Under the pieces are notes generated by a model. The model was not told where the DNA came from. It was given only the letters and a program-made list of their open reading frames with translations, and made no database searches. From Rhizophagus clarus (Eukaryota; Glomeromycota; Glomeromycetes; Glomerales; Glomeraceae): a stretch of 64,000 nt of DNA. The stretch spans positions 124,001 to 188,000 of the forward strand of contig BLAL01000266.1 of NCBI GenBank assembly GCA_015698045.1, written 5' to 3'. This document shows positions 10,951-24,494 of the stretch, piece after piece (the first letter of the stretch is position 1; every line of letters begins with the position of its first letter). The translations under genes were made by a program, and so were the position numbers.

Positions 10951-13900
10951 ATGAATATTTCTAGTTATTTAAGAATTTCTGACTTGTTACGTAAAAATGA
11001 TGATAGTACAGTTAAGGGAAAAGGTAAAGGGAAAGCCGTTGCAGTTGATCTTGCAACGAATTTATTAGAACATGCAAGTAAAGCACGAGAAGAATGGGAG
11101 GCAAAATTATCGAAATTCAAAGATTTTCTTCAAGAAAGTCAAAGGTGACTATTAGAATTCTGACTAAGTTTATAAAATGTTTATTGAATTCTTTTATTAA
11201 CTGCATATTAATCTATTAAAGTGTTCAAACCGATTTTCAAGGTTTGTTCTTGATACAATAATCCTTAAATTTAAAATTTTTCTCATTATGATATTTACGG
11301 AATTATTTAGATGAATTATTGGAAAATGAATATGGATCCGATCTTATATATAATAGCCTTCCGACCATGTGTTTTTATGGAGACTTTTCAGATAATGATT
11401 CATTCATTTATGAAGATGGAATTCAAGATGATGATCAATTTGCCTTCGAATATATAAGTAATAATGATTCATACGATAAAGAATGGTTATTGAGGTGCGT
11501 GTGTGATTGTTTTTTGTATATTTAATTTTCTTTACATTGATCAATGGTTTTAATCAAACTCTTAGGCAGTGTCGGTTACATATTGAATCATTCGGTGATG
11601 CAGATGGAGCCATAATTCCCGAAAAATTATGTATAAATATTTTTACAATATTAAGATCTGAAAGTGATGGTCAGTATTATTATAAATTTTTGTTTGGTTG
11701 TTTCTAGTAGATATGATGCGATAATCTGAATCAATTTTACAATTAGATGACGATATTCAAATTGAATTAGTCGATCTTCTTGGTTTCGATAATTTAAATT
11801 TTGTTACTACACTTGTAACTAAACGATTTACAATTGTTGAAAATATAAATAGAGAATCACATTATCAAAAAATACCACCAGTAGGTCTATCAAAACTTTA
11901 ATTCAGTTTATAAATTTGTTTAATTAATACTGAATCTTTACAGGATCTACAAGAGACTTTTCCTGCACAGCAATTTCCTAATAAAACTGAACCTAAACGT
12001 CCTACATTTGGTACCCAATTTACTATTCAATCGGAAAATGATATTAAAGAGGAAAAACGCTTATTGAAAGAAAAAAGAAAGGCAGCGAAACACAAAAAAG
12101 AACCAGGTGTTATTGTCTTTCTGTACTAATTTCTTAATACTCTTAAAATTAATATCGATTATATTTTACGTTTATAAAGAGGATGAAGAGTCAATTTCAG
12201 CAAACATTTTGGGATTTCGCGGTGATATATTGCGCGCTGCTAGAGAGCAACAATTACATTCTGCTAGAGACATTCCACTTCGTCCCCAAAGTGTTAGTTT
12301 ATTTCTTTGTTAAACTTTTCTCAAGTGTTTGCTAAACCGGTTATACCTTTTTATTTTATATGTGAATAGTTTACTCCATCCAAGAACTTTAAACATGTTT
12401 TCGGAAACACAGAAACGGGTAGCGTACTTTCTGTATACGGATCTACATATTCCCTGCCGGTTGGTACTGAAAGTAAAGATTATGGTGTAAGTAATTCACG
12501 TCAATTTATTTAATAATAAAAATTATTTGAAGTTAACAATAGTTGTTTTACAGCTTCACGAAGAAATTACTGTTCCAATCACAAAACGAGCTCCAACGAT
12601 GAAAGATGAAAAATTAATTCATTTGAGTGAAATGGATACGCTTTGCAGGGGCTCATTTGAGGCATGTGTTTGTAATCTATTTTCTTTTATGATGATTTGG
12701 TTTCTTATTTAATTCATCAAATAGGGTTATAGATCATTGAATCGTGTACAATCACTTGTTTATCCTATTGCATATAAGAAAAATATAAATTTGTTAATTT
12801 GTGCGCCTACTGGAGCTGTATGTATTATTTGTGTATTTCATTATTTATTTCATTAAATTTCAGTAATATTGTACCAAACGTATATTTAAATGTAGGGTAA
12901 AACAGATATAGCTATGCTTACAATATTACACACCATAAGAGATTATTGTTATCCTGAACCGTTGTATACACAAGAACCTCAAGAGTTTACTATTGCAAAA
13001 AGTGAATTTAAAATCGTATATATTGCTCCTATGAAGGCTATCGCCGCTGAAGTTGTTAGAAAACTTGGTAGTAGACTAACGTGGCTCGGTATTCAAGTTA
13101 GAGAACTTACAGGTATTAATTATTTTCGTCAAAATATGATATTAAATATCACATATTAAAACAATATGCTTATATTTTAATTTTAGGGGACATGCAATTG
13201 ACTAAGAGCGAAATCTCAAATACACAAATAATTGTTACGACTCCCGAAAAATGGGATGTAATTACGAGAAAAAGCACAGGAGATGTCGAACTTTCTCAAG
13301 TATGATTCTTCAATTGACTAATAATTCTCAAATACATATTAACAGATAACTTTGATACTTACATTACGTGTAGAAAGTGAAACTACTTATTATTGATGAA
13401 GTTCATTTATTACATGATGACCGAGGCTCTGTTCTTGAAAGTCTAGTAGCACGTACTCATCGCCAGGTATTTCATAACTTTTGATTAATTCGCTATTGTT
13501 TTACATTTGATACTTATGTAAAATTTTTTACGGATTCATCCAGATTGAATCAAGTCAAAAAATGATTCGTGTCGTTGGTCTTTCTGCTACATTACCGAAT
13601 TATATTGATGTGGCTCAATTTTTAGGGTATTTTATATTATTTAATTGCCAATAAACTATAATTAAAAGACCATATTAGAAATTTAAAATATTCTAATATA
13701 TTCAAATATATTAGAGTTGATCTAAAAAATGGTGCTGAGGGATTATTCTATTTTGATGGGGGATTTAGACCGGTACCTTTAGAACAACATTTTATTGGCG
13801 TCAAAGGTAGTTCTGGTACTATTTCTAATAACAATCTCAATCGGGTTTGCTGGGATAAAGTAAAATTTTATGAATGTTAAGTATTTCATTGAATAATATT

Positions 13901-16900
13901 GAATAATTCATTAACATTTTGTAATTATAATCTTTAGGTCTCAGATCTTGTTAGAGAAGGTCATCAAGTGATGGTTTTTGTTCATTCACGTAAAGATACT
14001 GTTAAAACTGCAAGATTACTAAGCGAGTTTGCTGTTAAAGAAGGATGTTCAGGTATATAAATTTTTCTTTCGAGGATATATATATTTATATTAATTTTAT
14101 AAACTAAAAGTTTTATGTTTCATTACTTACATGAAAGTAATTTTTGTTTTTTAATATTAAGATATTTTTGATAGTTCTACTCACGAACGGTTTGGGTTAG
14201 TCAATCTAGAAGTTTCTAAATCAAGAAATAAAGAATTAAAGGAATTATTTGTACAAGGTTTCGGTATTCATCATGCTGGCATGTTAAGATCAGATCGAAC
14301 GATGACCGAACGACTGTTTTCTGAAGGATTCATAAAGGTATTCGGTATCTTGACCTAGTATTTAATTTGGTGAAATAATTCCTAATTTATGCTATTATAT
14401 AGGTCTTATGCTGTACAGCAACATTGGCTTGGGGTGTTAATTTGCCGGCTTATGCGGTAGTAATTAAGGGAACACGAGTGTATGATACCCAAAAGGGTAA
14501 TTTTGTTGATTTATCAATTTTAGATGTCATGCAAATTTTTGGTAGAGCAGGTCGTCCACAGGTTTGTTAGTTTAAATTATCTCGATATTAAATTATTTGA
14601 CTTATAATCATTTTTACCTTCTATAATCAATTTAGTATGAATCGTACGGGGTTGGTTACATTTTAACAACACTTGATAAATTACCACATTATGTCTCCGC
14701 AATGACACAGCAATATCCAATTGAATCAAAGTAAGTTTCAGCTTAGCTTGAAATTGTAAAATTTCTTTTTGAATAAAACATCCTAATATATATATTTTTT
14801 TAATATTATATAGATTTGAAAGTAGTATAGTTGACAATTTAAATGCAGAGATTTCGCTTGGTACAGTAACAAATGTGGATGAGGGAGTTCGGTGGCTTGG
14901 TTATACGTATTTATTTGTACGTATGAAAAAGAGTCCGCTTAAATATGGAATGGACCATTCGCAACAAATAGAGGATCCAGAATTGGGAAAGCGACGACGA
15001 GAACTTATAGTGATAGCTGCAAAGACACTTCATGAAAATAAAATGATTACGTTTTTTGAAGAGACTGATTATTTTGCTATTAATGATATGGGTCGTATCG
15101 CTTCGAATTATTATATAAAATATAAGAGCATAGAAATTTTTGATCGTCTATTGAAAGAACATATGCGTGAAGCTGATGTTCTTGCAATGATAAGTCAGAG
15201 TAGCGAATTCGAAGATTTGAAATCAAGAGAAGAGGAGGCTAAAGAACTAGATGATCTTAAGGAGAATGCTTGCCCTTGTCAGATTAAGGTATTCTAACAT
15301 TATGGAAGTTTTCTTTCTTAGAAAAATTAGTAACTAACATGTTAATATTGCATTACAATAGCAAACCACTGATTCAACCCCAGGAAAAGTTAATGTTTTA
15401 TTACAATCATTCTTATCAAATGCTACTATTAAAGATTTTGCTTTAATATCTGATTCGGCATATGTAATTCAAAATGCAAGTCGCATAATTCGAGCTTTAT
15501 TTGAAATTGCATTGAATCGTAATTGGGCCCAAGTGACAGTTAGCTTATTGACTTTTTGCAAATGTATTGACAAGAGAATGTGGATGTATGAGACTCCTTT
15601 GGCTCAATTTAGTTTGCCTCGAGAAATTATAATGAAACTTCAATCTAATTCATATACTCCTTCAATAGAAAGTATGAGAGATATGAGCCCAGCTGAACTT
15701 GGACAATTGGTTAGCTACAAACGTATGGGTGATGTCATTTCAAAATGCGTAGACATGTTTCCAATGCTTTTATTGGATGCTCAAGTTGCACCCATTACAC
15801 GTAACATTTTACGTGTAACTCTTGTTATTACACCTGATTTCGTTTGGAGTGATCGTATTCACGGTACTGTAGAACCATGGTGGATATTTGTTGAAGACGC
15901 CGAAAATGTTGAATTATACCATTCAGAATATTTTATATTAAATAAAAAGCAACTTGGCGAAACTCAAAAGCTTGGTTTTACAATTCCAGTACAGGAACCC
16001 TTACCTCCCCAATTATATATTCGTGTCATTTCAGATAGGTGGATAGGAGCTGAATCAATTCTTCCCATTTCTTTAAATAATATAGTTTTGCCTAAAAATT
16101 ATCATAAACATACGGAATTGTTGAGATTACCACCATTACCTATAACTCATCTTAAAGATAAAACACTTGAAGAGATATGCGCTAAAAGATTTTCTCATTT
16201 TAATCCTGTACAGACTCAGGTATTTGATACGCTCTATAATTCTCCAACCAATGTATTGATTGGAGCACCTACTGGATCGGGGAAAACAGTTACTGCTGAG
16301 CTAGCTATGTGGTAAGTTTTTTATTAATTTTAAATTAACACCGAAAATTATTAATCGAATCTTTTTACTTTCTTTAAGGTGGGCATTTCGTGAATATCCA
16401 CGTTCTAAAGTGGTTTATATCGCTCCTTTAAAAGCCTTAGTTCGCGAACGTGTAGATGATTGGCAAGCTAGATTAACTGGTCCAATGAAAAGACGACTTG
16501 TAGAGTTAACAGGAGATGTTACCCCAGATTTACATTCTATTAAAAATTCTGATATTATTATTACGACGCCTGAAAAATGGGATGGTATTAGTCGTAATTG
16601 GCAACATAGAAGTTATGTTCAAGATGTATCACTTGTGATTATTGATGAAATCCATTTGCTTGGTGGTGATAGAGGACCTACATTAGAAGTCATCGTATCA
16701 CGTATGAATTACATTGGTTCTCAAACTAAAAAGAAAGTTCGTATTGTTGGATTATCAACAGCTTTAGCAAATGCTCAAGATTTAGCTGACTGGTTGGGTA
16801 TTGATAAAGATGGACTGTTCAACTTTAGCCACACGGTACGTCCTGTTCCATTGGAAATTCACATTGAAGGGTTCTCCGGAAGGCACTATTGTCCTCGTAT

Positions 16901-19065
16901 GGCTACTATGAATAAACCAGCTTTTAATAGTATCATGAGACATTCTCCTCAAAAACCTGTAATTGTATTTGTTTCATCAAGACGTCAAACGCGTTTGACA
17001 GCTCAGGACTTAATTGCGTATTGTTGTTTAACTGAGGATCCTTATCATTTTTTGCGGATGCCTGAAGAAGAATTACAGATGCTTCTATCTCAAATAAAGG
17101 ATAATAGTATGAAGAATACACTCACTTTCGGCATTGGATTACATCATGCTGGTTTAACTGAAGGTGATAGGAAAATTGCGGAAGAATTGTTTTTAAATCA
17201 AAAAATTCAAGTTTTGGTTGCGACAAGTACCTTAGCTTGGGGTGTAAATTTACCTGCTCATTTGGTTATAATCAAAGGAACAGAATTCTATGATGCTAAA
17301 TCTGGAGGATATGTGGATTTTCCTATTACTGACGTACTTCAAATGATGGGTAGAGCTGGTACGTGAAAAATTTTTTTTCGTATCAATCATCTTATTGTTA
17401 ATTTAACACGATTAAATCTTTAATTATATAGGTCGACCGCAGTTCGATAATAGTGGTGTTGCTTGCATATTTGTACAAGATTCAAAAAAGAACTTCTATA
17501 ATAAATTCTTGTATGAACCTTTCCCGGTAGAATCTAGCCTACATATGCAACTTGAAAATCATTTTAATGCTGAAATAGTTGCTGCTACCATAAAATCTAA
17601 AAAAGAAGCCGTTCAATATCTTAAATGTACTTACTTGTATCGTAGACTACAACAAAACCCAACTTATTATAATTATGAATTAGAAGAAGCTACGGATAAA
17701 GCTATTGACGACTATTTGTTCAAATTGTTCAAAAAATCTATGTCTGAATTGAATGATTCTGGTTGTATTAAAATAGATAAAATAGATGACGAATTTAATA
17801 TGGAATCAACGTCCTTCGGCAGGATCGCGTCATATTATTATCTTTCACACAAAACTATCCGACTCTTCCTAGAGCGCGTCCAAATTAAATCCACTATTCG
17901 AGATATTTTAGGCATTTTATGTGATTCAGATGAATATTCTGAACTTCCGGTTCGACACAACGAGGATCTTCTAAATCGAGATTTGGAAAAAGAACTTCCG
18001 TGGTCTGTCCAATCTCATCAACCATATGATAATCCACATGCAAAAGCCTTCCTGCTTTTGCAAGCTCATCTTACAAGGACTAATTTGCCAATATCTGACT
18101 ATGTAACAGATACTTTCTCTATTTTAGATCAGGCAATTCGTATATTACAGGTAAGAATAAGCAGTGAAGTTTAGTTAACATTTATTAAATATATACAATG
18201 AATCATCTTTAATTACTTTGCTAGGCAATGATTGATACTATCGTTGAAAGAAGTATGTTAACACCATGCCTTCATGTTATGTCATTGCTACAATGTATCA
18301 AACAATCACGCTGGCCTGAAGATTCATCATTGTTAATTCTTCCTGGAATTGAAAATCATATGATTGACTCAATTACTCGCGAGGTATTCATCTATTAATA
18401 TATTCGACGGATTAAATCTTCTAGTTTTAAAGTATTGAATATATCGTAATATTTTTAGGAACATGTTGTCACATGTTTGGGTGAATTATTGGATCTATCA
18501 GAAGAAAAATTGTTCAATATTTTCAAAAACATTCCTAAACTTTCCGAACCTGAAATTCAAAAAGTTAGTACGATTAACTTACTTTTTTTTGGAAACAATT
18601 TACGTAACTTATACGTTTTTTTTTTTTTTTATAATTTCGCAGATTTGTAAAGTTATCAACAACATTCCGTTGATCGATGTTGATTTTCGTATTGATATGA
18701 CTAATAATTCAATAGCCCCCAAAGAGGAATGTACTCTAATAGTGTCTTTGGAGAGAGTAAAGAAAGTGCCTGGATATGATGGTAGAATTTATGCACCTAA
18801 ATTCCCCAAACCACAATATGAATCATGGTGGTTGATATTAGGAAACAGTTCATTTGATCGTATAATTGATTTTAAAAGAGTTAATATGCGCAATGAACAA
18901 TTTGGAGAATTTTCTAATAAGCATACAGTCAAATTGAAGTTAATTGCACCAGAAAAAGAAGGAAAATATCAATATACGATATTCTTTATTAGTGATGGGT
19001 ATTTGGGAATTGATCAACAGTACAATATAGAATTTAATGTTAAAGTGAAAAAAATCCAAAATTAA
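10951..19065 (+). CDS. SLH1: ASCC3 / Slh1-type Ski2-like double-cassette helicase
   Basis: ASCC3 (yeast Slh1) is the helicase of the ribosome-quality-control trigger complex, which splits collided ribosomes. ASCC3 also acts with ALKBH3 in alkylation repair in animals. The gene has about twenty exons with short introns and encodes roughly 2,000 residues, the family's usual size. Cassette 1: motif I APTGAGKTD (split by an intron, about 12810-12910), DEVH (about 13395), [16 protein letters not shown] (about 14430-14470), GRAGRPQ (about 14540), then a winged helix and Sec63 domain from [17 protein letters not shown] (14860). Cassette 2: GAPTGSGKT (16260), DEIH (16650), [19 protein letters not shown] (17225-17280), QMMGRAG (17340), a second Sec63 unit and a beta-sandwich end. 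The Sec63 wording and [10 protein letters not shown] match ASCC3/Slh1 better than the spliceosomal paralogue Brr2. Both Walker and DExH sets are intact. Exon 2 appears to be a 20-bp micro-exon and one intron is GC-AG. Confidence 0.93.
11222..11241 (+). other. SLH1: Predicted 20-bp micro-exon of the ASCC3/Slh1 gene
   Basis: Exon 1 ends at 11144 in phase 2, and the exon starting at 11311 needs phase 1, so a direct join meets a stop. The 20 bases TGTTCAAACCGATTTTCAAG sit between an AG (11220-11221) and a GT (11242-11243). They restore the frame, giving a junction reading [19 protein letters not shown]. This is inference from frame and splice borders only. Confidence 0.6.
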
Positions 19066-19230
19066 TGACATGCGGGTAGAGAATCTATACTTTCCATAGG
19101 TAAAAAGAATTTCGTATTCAATGAATGGATAGACTAATCAGATAATATATATTTGTATAATACACATTTTAATTTGTTTTATTTATATAATCATAAATAA
19201 AAGAAACCCCACTAATAATAATATTTAACC

Positions 19231-19266
19231 AACCTTTTTTTTTTTTTTTTTAAAAAAAAAAAAACC
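19231..19266. other. T17/A13 hairpin between convergent genes
   Basis: A run of 17 T (19235-19251) is followed directly by 13 A (19252-19264), flanked by ACC and CC. It lies in the 443-bp gap between the convergent stops of the helicase and SH3 genes. It could form a cruciform or serve 3'-end formation on either strand; neither is shown by the sequence. Confidence 0.5.
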
Positions 19267-19508
19267 AAAACTAAATTACAAAAAAAAAATACAATGAAAA
19301 AAAAAAATCCGGTTTTTTGTAAGAATTAAAATAAACTCTAATGAGAAACTATTAATAATCCAAATTATCTAAACTTTTATTTTACTTTTATTGTAAACAA
19401 TATTTGAATCGGAATTAGATGCAATTTTAAAGAGTTAAATATACTCTAACAAAATGCCAGAAACAATTATTTAATCGACATAAACCTCTTTTCACGCTTC
19501 TTCGTCAA

Positions 19509-21151
19509 CTAGTTATACTTATAATATTGTTGTTGATTATTTAATGAAGTTGTACTGCTTCTTGTATTAAGATAATGATGCTGCGAAGCCACATTTGAAG
19601 CATATACAGAATCATATACGGTTTGTTGTACAGGGTGATGTTGATACAATGTATAAGTATTTTGTTGAGTCGGTGGTAGTTGTTGAGGTAATTGTTGATG
19701 TTGTAACTGCGAAGGTAATTGTGAAGGAGACTGTGAAAGTTGATAATGGTGTGAAGAGTAAGTGTTTGAATGTTGGGGCAATCTTTGATTATAATACGCG
19801 CCATTATTTGCTACCGGCTGATCAGATATAACCTGATTGAGAGGAACTTGCGTATTCCTACATATAAGAAAATAATTAGAATTGTATAAATACTATTTAA
19901 AAAATATCAATTAATCACTTACAGAATTTTCGTATATATTTTTGGAAATATTCCGATGTTGCCTGTTCCTTGAATTCTACCTTTCCACCAATCCATACTT
20001 ACTATTATGAAAAAAAAAAAAAAAAAAAAAAATAGATTATTAAATAAATAAATTATTTACATAAATAAATATATATATACAAAGCTTACCGTATTCAACC
20101 ACTTCCACAATATCACCTTTTTTAAAACTTAAATCTCCGGGATCATCGCCTATTAAAGAACGATATTAATACCACTTACATTTCTTTTTTTCAAAATCAA
20201 AAAAAATCACTCACTGACGAAGTCCCACATGGCTTCAACAACCGAAAGACTGTAGGCCGGTAAAGCAGTTTCTTTGAGTTGCTGTTGATTAATAGACTTT
20301 TCATATTCAGCTTCTTCATATTTATGAGTGAAAATTGGAAGAGGTTGAGGACGTGGGGGTGATGCATTAGGTGCATTTGGGGGTAAAGGTAAAGGTCTAG
20401 TTGCCAATATAGCTCCTGTACTCGAAACAGTGTTTGAACTTATATTTGAGCTAGGTTGTGGAGAAGGAACTGGAGAAACTGGTTGATAAACAGAAGACCG
20501 AGAAGGTACAGCTGGTTTTGGAGTTGATTCAGGTTGTGGCTGTCCAGCATTCACAACGTCATCATCATCATGATGTGATTGTGATTGAGGAGAAGGAGGA
20601 GCATCTTGTAATGGAGGTGGTGTCGTATTAATCTGTTGAGGTGGTGTTGTTGGGCTTTGTCGATGCGCTGAATTTTTTTGTAATTGTTGATTTTGATTTT
20701 CTTCTTCAGCAATAGAAATACCTTGTGCCAAAGAATGCAATGGTTGCTCTTCTTGTTGTTGTAGTTGTTGTAGTTGTTGTTGTTGTTGTTGTAAAATTTG
20801 AGACGACGTTGAAGGAGGTCTCTGTGTTATAGAAATATTTGAATTGCGTTTTTGTGAAATATCAGATTTTACAGAAACAGACGGTGACTCGGATTGTGGT
20901 ATTGGGGAGGAGGAAGGTGAAGGAGCTGGTGGAGTATGAGGCGTTGCGTGAACAACTGGTTTTGGCAATCTTTCTATAATTTCTTCTAGTGCAGCGAAGG
21001 AAATATAACCTTGTTGACGAAGAAATTGTAAATCCCTAATAACGCTTGCAATCATATGTAAGGCATAAGGTTCAAACACAACAGAAGTTCTCTTTGAAGG
21101 AGGAACTGAAGAGAATGAAGTATTTAATGGAGGTGGATTGCTTGAATGCAT
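19509..21151 (-). CDS. SH3-domain protein, Lsb1/Pin3-like with long disordered linker
   Basis: A four-exon minus-strand gene from the ATG at 21151 to the TAG at 19509. Exon 1 (to about 20211) encodes some 313 residues. It has a short N-terminal helical region (about residues 27-66, with IRDLQFLRQQGYISFAALEE and then IIERLP), then a Pro/Ser/Gln-rich disordered linker with a Gln tract (about 20760-20800 in the DNA) and PxxP motifs. The SH3 domain crosses three introns: YSLSVVEAMWDFVS, DDPGDLSFKKGDIVEVVEY, SMDWWKGRIQGTGNIGIFP. The tail is Gln/Ser/Tyr-rich. The helical FL-x3-YIS-x13-LP pattern plus SH3 resembles yeast Lsb1/Lsb2(Pin3), which bind the WASP homologue Las17 and restrain actin nucleation, but the long linker is unlike the small yeast proteins. 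A role in actin patches or endocytosis is inferred. Confidence 0.8.
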
Positions 21152-22440
21152 TATTTATTATTATTAATTACTTTATATTTAATTATGATATTTAATAGTA
21201 AGGAAGAAAAAGTTTCAACAACAAAAAATATTTAGAAAACCAAAGGAAAAAAAATTTCGTCTAGTATTTATTTGAAAAAGGTCATTTGCTAAAATAAAAA
21301 AATAATGAGCATTTAACCAAATATATCAAAGTGATTAGTAAAATATGGCGCACAATAAACTCCGATAAGCCCCAAATCGAAATAGTATTAAGTATTAACA
21401 GTATTGCCACACTAATTTATTAACACATTTCCAATTTGAAAATACATCTTTTACGTGCCACATCAATTTTTTTTTTTTTCACGCTCGAAAATTATACGTA
21501 AATATTATTATGTATATTTACTCTTGCAGTTTTTTTTATACGCATATAATGCAATACAGAGCGAAATTCTGTTAAAGAATCAATGATCAAATGTATTGTA
21601 AACATTGTCAATCTCAATCTCCTTTGTGACTTTTTGTTTATTATTTTTATTTCTCACAAGAAAAGAAAGATTGTATATATATGGTAATTATATGAGGATA
21701 CCATTCATGAATGAAGAGTCTAGAAAATTCTTAGATCACCAAATAGAAAACCATCCATATAATCTCATTGAATTTGTAATTTCTAAAAAAAACTAGAGGA
21801 ATATTTTATTATTAGTAAACGATTTAATTTTAAAATTTTATTGAAAATCATGTGAACAAAATATTTACAGTAATTTAATTAAACTCAAAATTCCCTAAAC
21901 CGTAAACTTTGTCTAGGTGCTACAATGATTCAGTGATTCATTGTTTTTCTTGACACTGAAAGTCGTTGAACTCCCTTTTGGTTTAAAGCGATAGTTATTG
22001 GGGCTTTGATAAATTACTCTAAAAACTATACAATTGGTACTTGAATTTCCATGCCGTAGAATTACTAAAATATTTCACTAATAGCATTTTTTGTAAATTT
22101 TTTACTCAATGCAAAATAATTACGCAAAATGTCTTCGTGAATCAATTAAATAATACCTTTTGCTTGACACAAATATATAAGTGTCTAGTGACATGGTGCG
22201 GACAAACGGTAATTTCTACGTAACCATTATTCTTTAATAGCAAACTTTATTTTAAAGAAATACAAGTTTATAATAAATGAAACATGATGTAATATGTGTA
22301 ACTTTTTAATTTATATCAAAATATTCACAAAAAAATTAATCTTTTAGTAAATAAGGCTTAAACTGACCTTTGAACTAGTTTAATAAAAAATATAATTAAT
22401 AGTTTACAGTACATATAATGAAAAGTACTAATAATTTAAT
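21152..22440. other. Intergenic DNA, 5' flank of the SH3 gene, no gene seen
   Basis: AT-rich sequence containing the promoter side of the SH3 gene. Open frames at 21605-21796 and 22041-22223 lack motifs and neighbours in frame and are not called. Confidence 0.6.
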
Positions 22441-22452
22441 AAGAAATAATTT

Positions 22453-22620
22453 ATTTACCGCCCCACGCGTTGCAAATTTTATGTTTATCATTGCCATTTT
22501 AAGAAATTTTTTATGTTTATCATTGTCATTTTAAGGGGGGTGCGGTGTATAAGCTGGTTGATCAACATAAACAATTTACAAAAAAGGAAGGATGCGTTGC
22601 AACGCAGGTGCGTTAAATAA
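22453..22620. repeat. Short local duplication in a GC-richer patch
   Basis: The phrase TTTTATGTTTATCATTG followed by CCATTTTAAG or TCATTTTAAG occurs twice, 34 bp apart (about 22478 and 22512), between two GC-rich edges (CCGCCCCACGCGTTGC near 22459 and GGGGGGTGCGGTG near 22535). A second GCGTTGCAACGC palindrome lies near 22593. It may be a small non-autonomous element, but convincing terminal repeats were not found. Confidence 0.4.
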
Positions 22621-23682
22621 ATTCACTCTAAATTAAATATAAATTAAATAATTTTAACTGAATTGCTAATTATAGGTTTTAATTATATTTGCATAAAGAA
22701 TTTGCAAAAAAATTCAAGTAAATTATCAATTAGATATAAATCAGATGAAAAGAACAATTTCTTGAAGATAATCAAATAGAATTCAGGTTCTTCTTTCCCT
22801 AAAAAACTGTTTAAGAAATAATTGCATGCAAAAATTATAGAAATAAAGATAGTTTTGATGGAGTTTATTAGAAAACAATTCTAGAATTAAAAATAATTAA
22901 TAGAATTTTGCCTTGTTTTTTCTAGTTGATATAGAAATTTTTTTTATTTTTTTTTTTCTTTTACATTTTACATGTAATTATTTTTAATGCTTTAAATAAT
23001 GTAGTTAGATGAACCCTTAAGTTCAAAGTGTATCTTGTAATATTTGGATAGATGCGTTACATCCTGCTATCTTTAATAAAGATTTATATGTTGATCAACA
23101 TCAAAAAAAGTATATATATATAAATTTAATATATATTTAATTACAATTTAAAATACTGATTTTGCAAAAATTCAATTTAAGTATATTTTACTGTAAATAT
23201 ACTTTAAATATAAAATTTTATTAAAGAATTATATAGAATGAGTTATATCATATACTTTTATTATATTATAATTTAGGTTTCTGCAAATAATATTTAATAA
23301 TTTTTATAAAATTTAGAATTTTATAAATAATTTACCAATTAGTATAAATTTTAGTATAAATTGAAAAAAAAAAAATAAATTAAGTATTTTATAAATTGAG
23401 ATAATAACTTCAAAATCTGTAAAATTACAAAAATTTTCTTATTTTTAAAAATTTTGAGAAACATAATTTTTAGTTATAATATATATTTCAAATATTTACA
23501 AGGTATTTATTTAATTTATATTTAAAGCTTATTTTAGTATATATTTAAGTATATTTTAAAATAAGAATATTTTAAACATATTTTTAATAATGATATTCAG
23601 TTAAAATATAGTAAAATTTTGGTTAATAATATCTAATAAAAAAAATTATATTAATTTTAAATATTTATTTATTAACTGATTA
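22621..23682. other. AT-rich gene-free DNA
   Basis: Nothing recognisable beyond very AT-rich sequence with repeated ATATTTTAAATATA-like words. Confidence 0.6.
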
Positions 23683-24284
23683 TTGCCGTTTTTGAATTAG
23701 TGTGATCAGATGATTTGCTGATCAATTAAAATTAAAATATCGAAAACACTGAAAACAACTGAAATCAATTAATTTATCAAAAATACTACTAGTTTATACT
23801 ATCATAAACACATCAAAAGCCCATTTTTATAACTATTTCTTTTAAAAAAACATTAAACTTAACATTTTGGCCTTCTTTACTATACTTATTAGATGTTTTA
23901 TGGTGTTTTTTTTTATTTATTAAAAACTAAAGATCTAAATAAAAAAAATAATTAGAAACGAAAAAAAAGGAAAAAAAAATAATAAAATAAAAAAAAAATA
24001 TTACCTAATACTTAGTAGTGAACCTCTAGAATCATTAGGAGTCAGTTTTAAGAATCAGCTTTTAAGAATCGGTCTTCAGGAATCAGTTTATAAGCTAAAA
24101 TAAAAACAAAAGGCGAACAATAAAAAATTCATTAATGATGTTATGCAATGGTGGCTTAGAGTTATACAGATCAAATGATAGTCATAGTTTTCATTATATA
24201 ACGTGATTTTATTTTTGTAATCTTCAAATCAATTTTTTATTTATTACAAATTAGTTGCCGATCACAGTAATTTGAAAATGGCGA
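23683..24284. mobile_element. 602-bp MITE with TA duplication and Tc1/mariner-like ends
   Basis: TA flanks both ends (23681-23682 and 24285-24286). The left end reads TTGCCGTTTTTGAATTAGTG then TGATC. The right end on the opposite strand reads TCGCCATTTTCAAATTACTG then TGATC, matching at 20 of 25 positions. There is no transposase. The TCGCC(G/A)TTTT start resembles the ends of the autonomous Tc1/mariner element at 52096-55501, so cross-mobilisation is possible (inference). Confidence 0.7.
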
Positions 24285-24494
24285 TAATTACATTTTTTTT
24301 AAATAATAATATAATTAGCTAAAAGAATTTTTCTAATTATTATTATTGCAATTATATAATTAATATATAATAATATATAATATAATATTATTTTTTTTAC
24401 AATGCATTTAAAATTTTATTAAATAATATAAAGATATATATTGTAAAATAAATAATATATAAATTATCTAATAATTTATTAAATTATAAATTGC

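Noticed and set aside
10951..19065. Brr2 (spliceosomal helicase) as the identity of the large helicase
   Set aside because: The Sec63 blocks ([27 protein letters not shown]) and the [10 protein letters not shown] context follow ASCC3/Slh1 rather than Brr2, and the Brr2 N-terminal PWI-type region is not evident.
21605..22223. Two plus-strand open frames of 60-63 residues
   Set aside because: No domain, no in-frame continuation through plausible introns, AT-rich composition.
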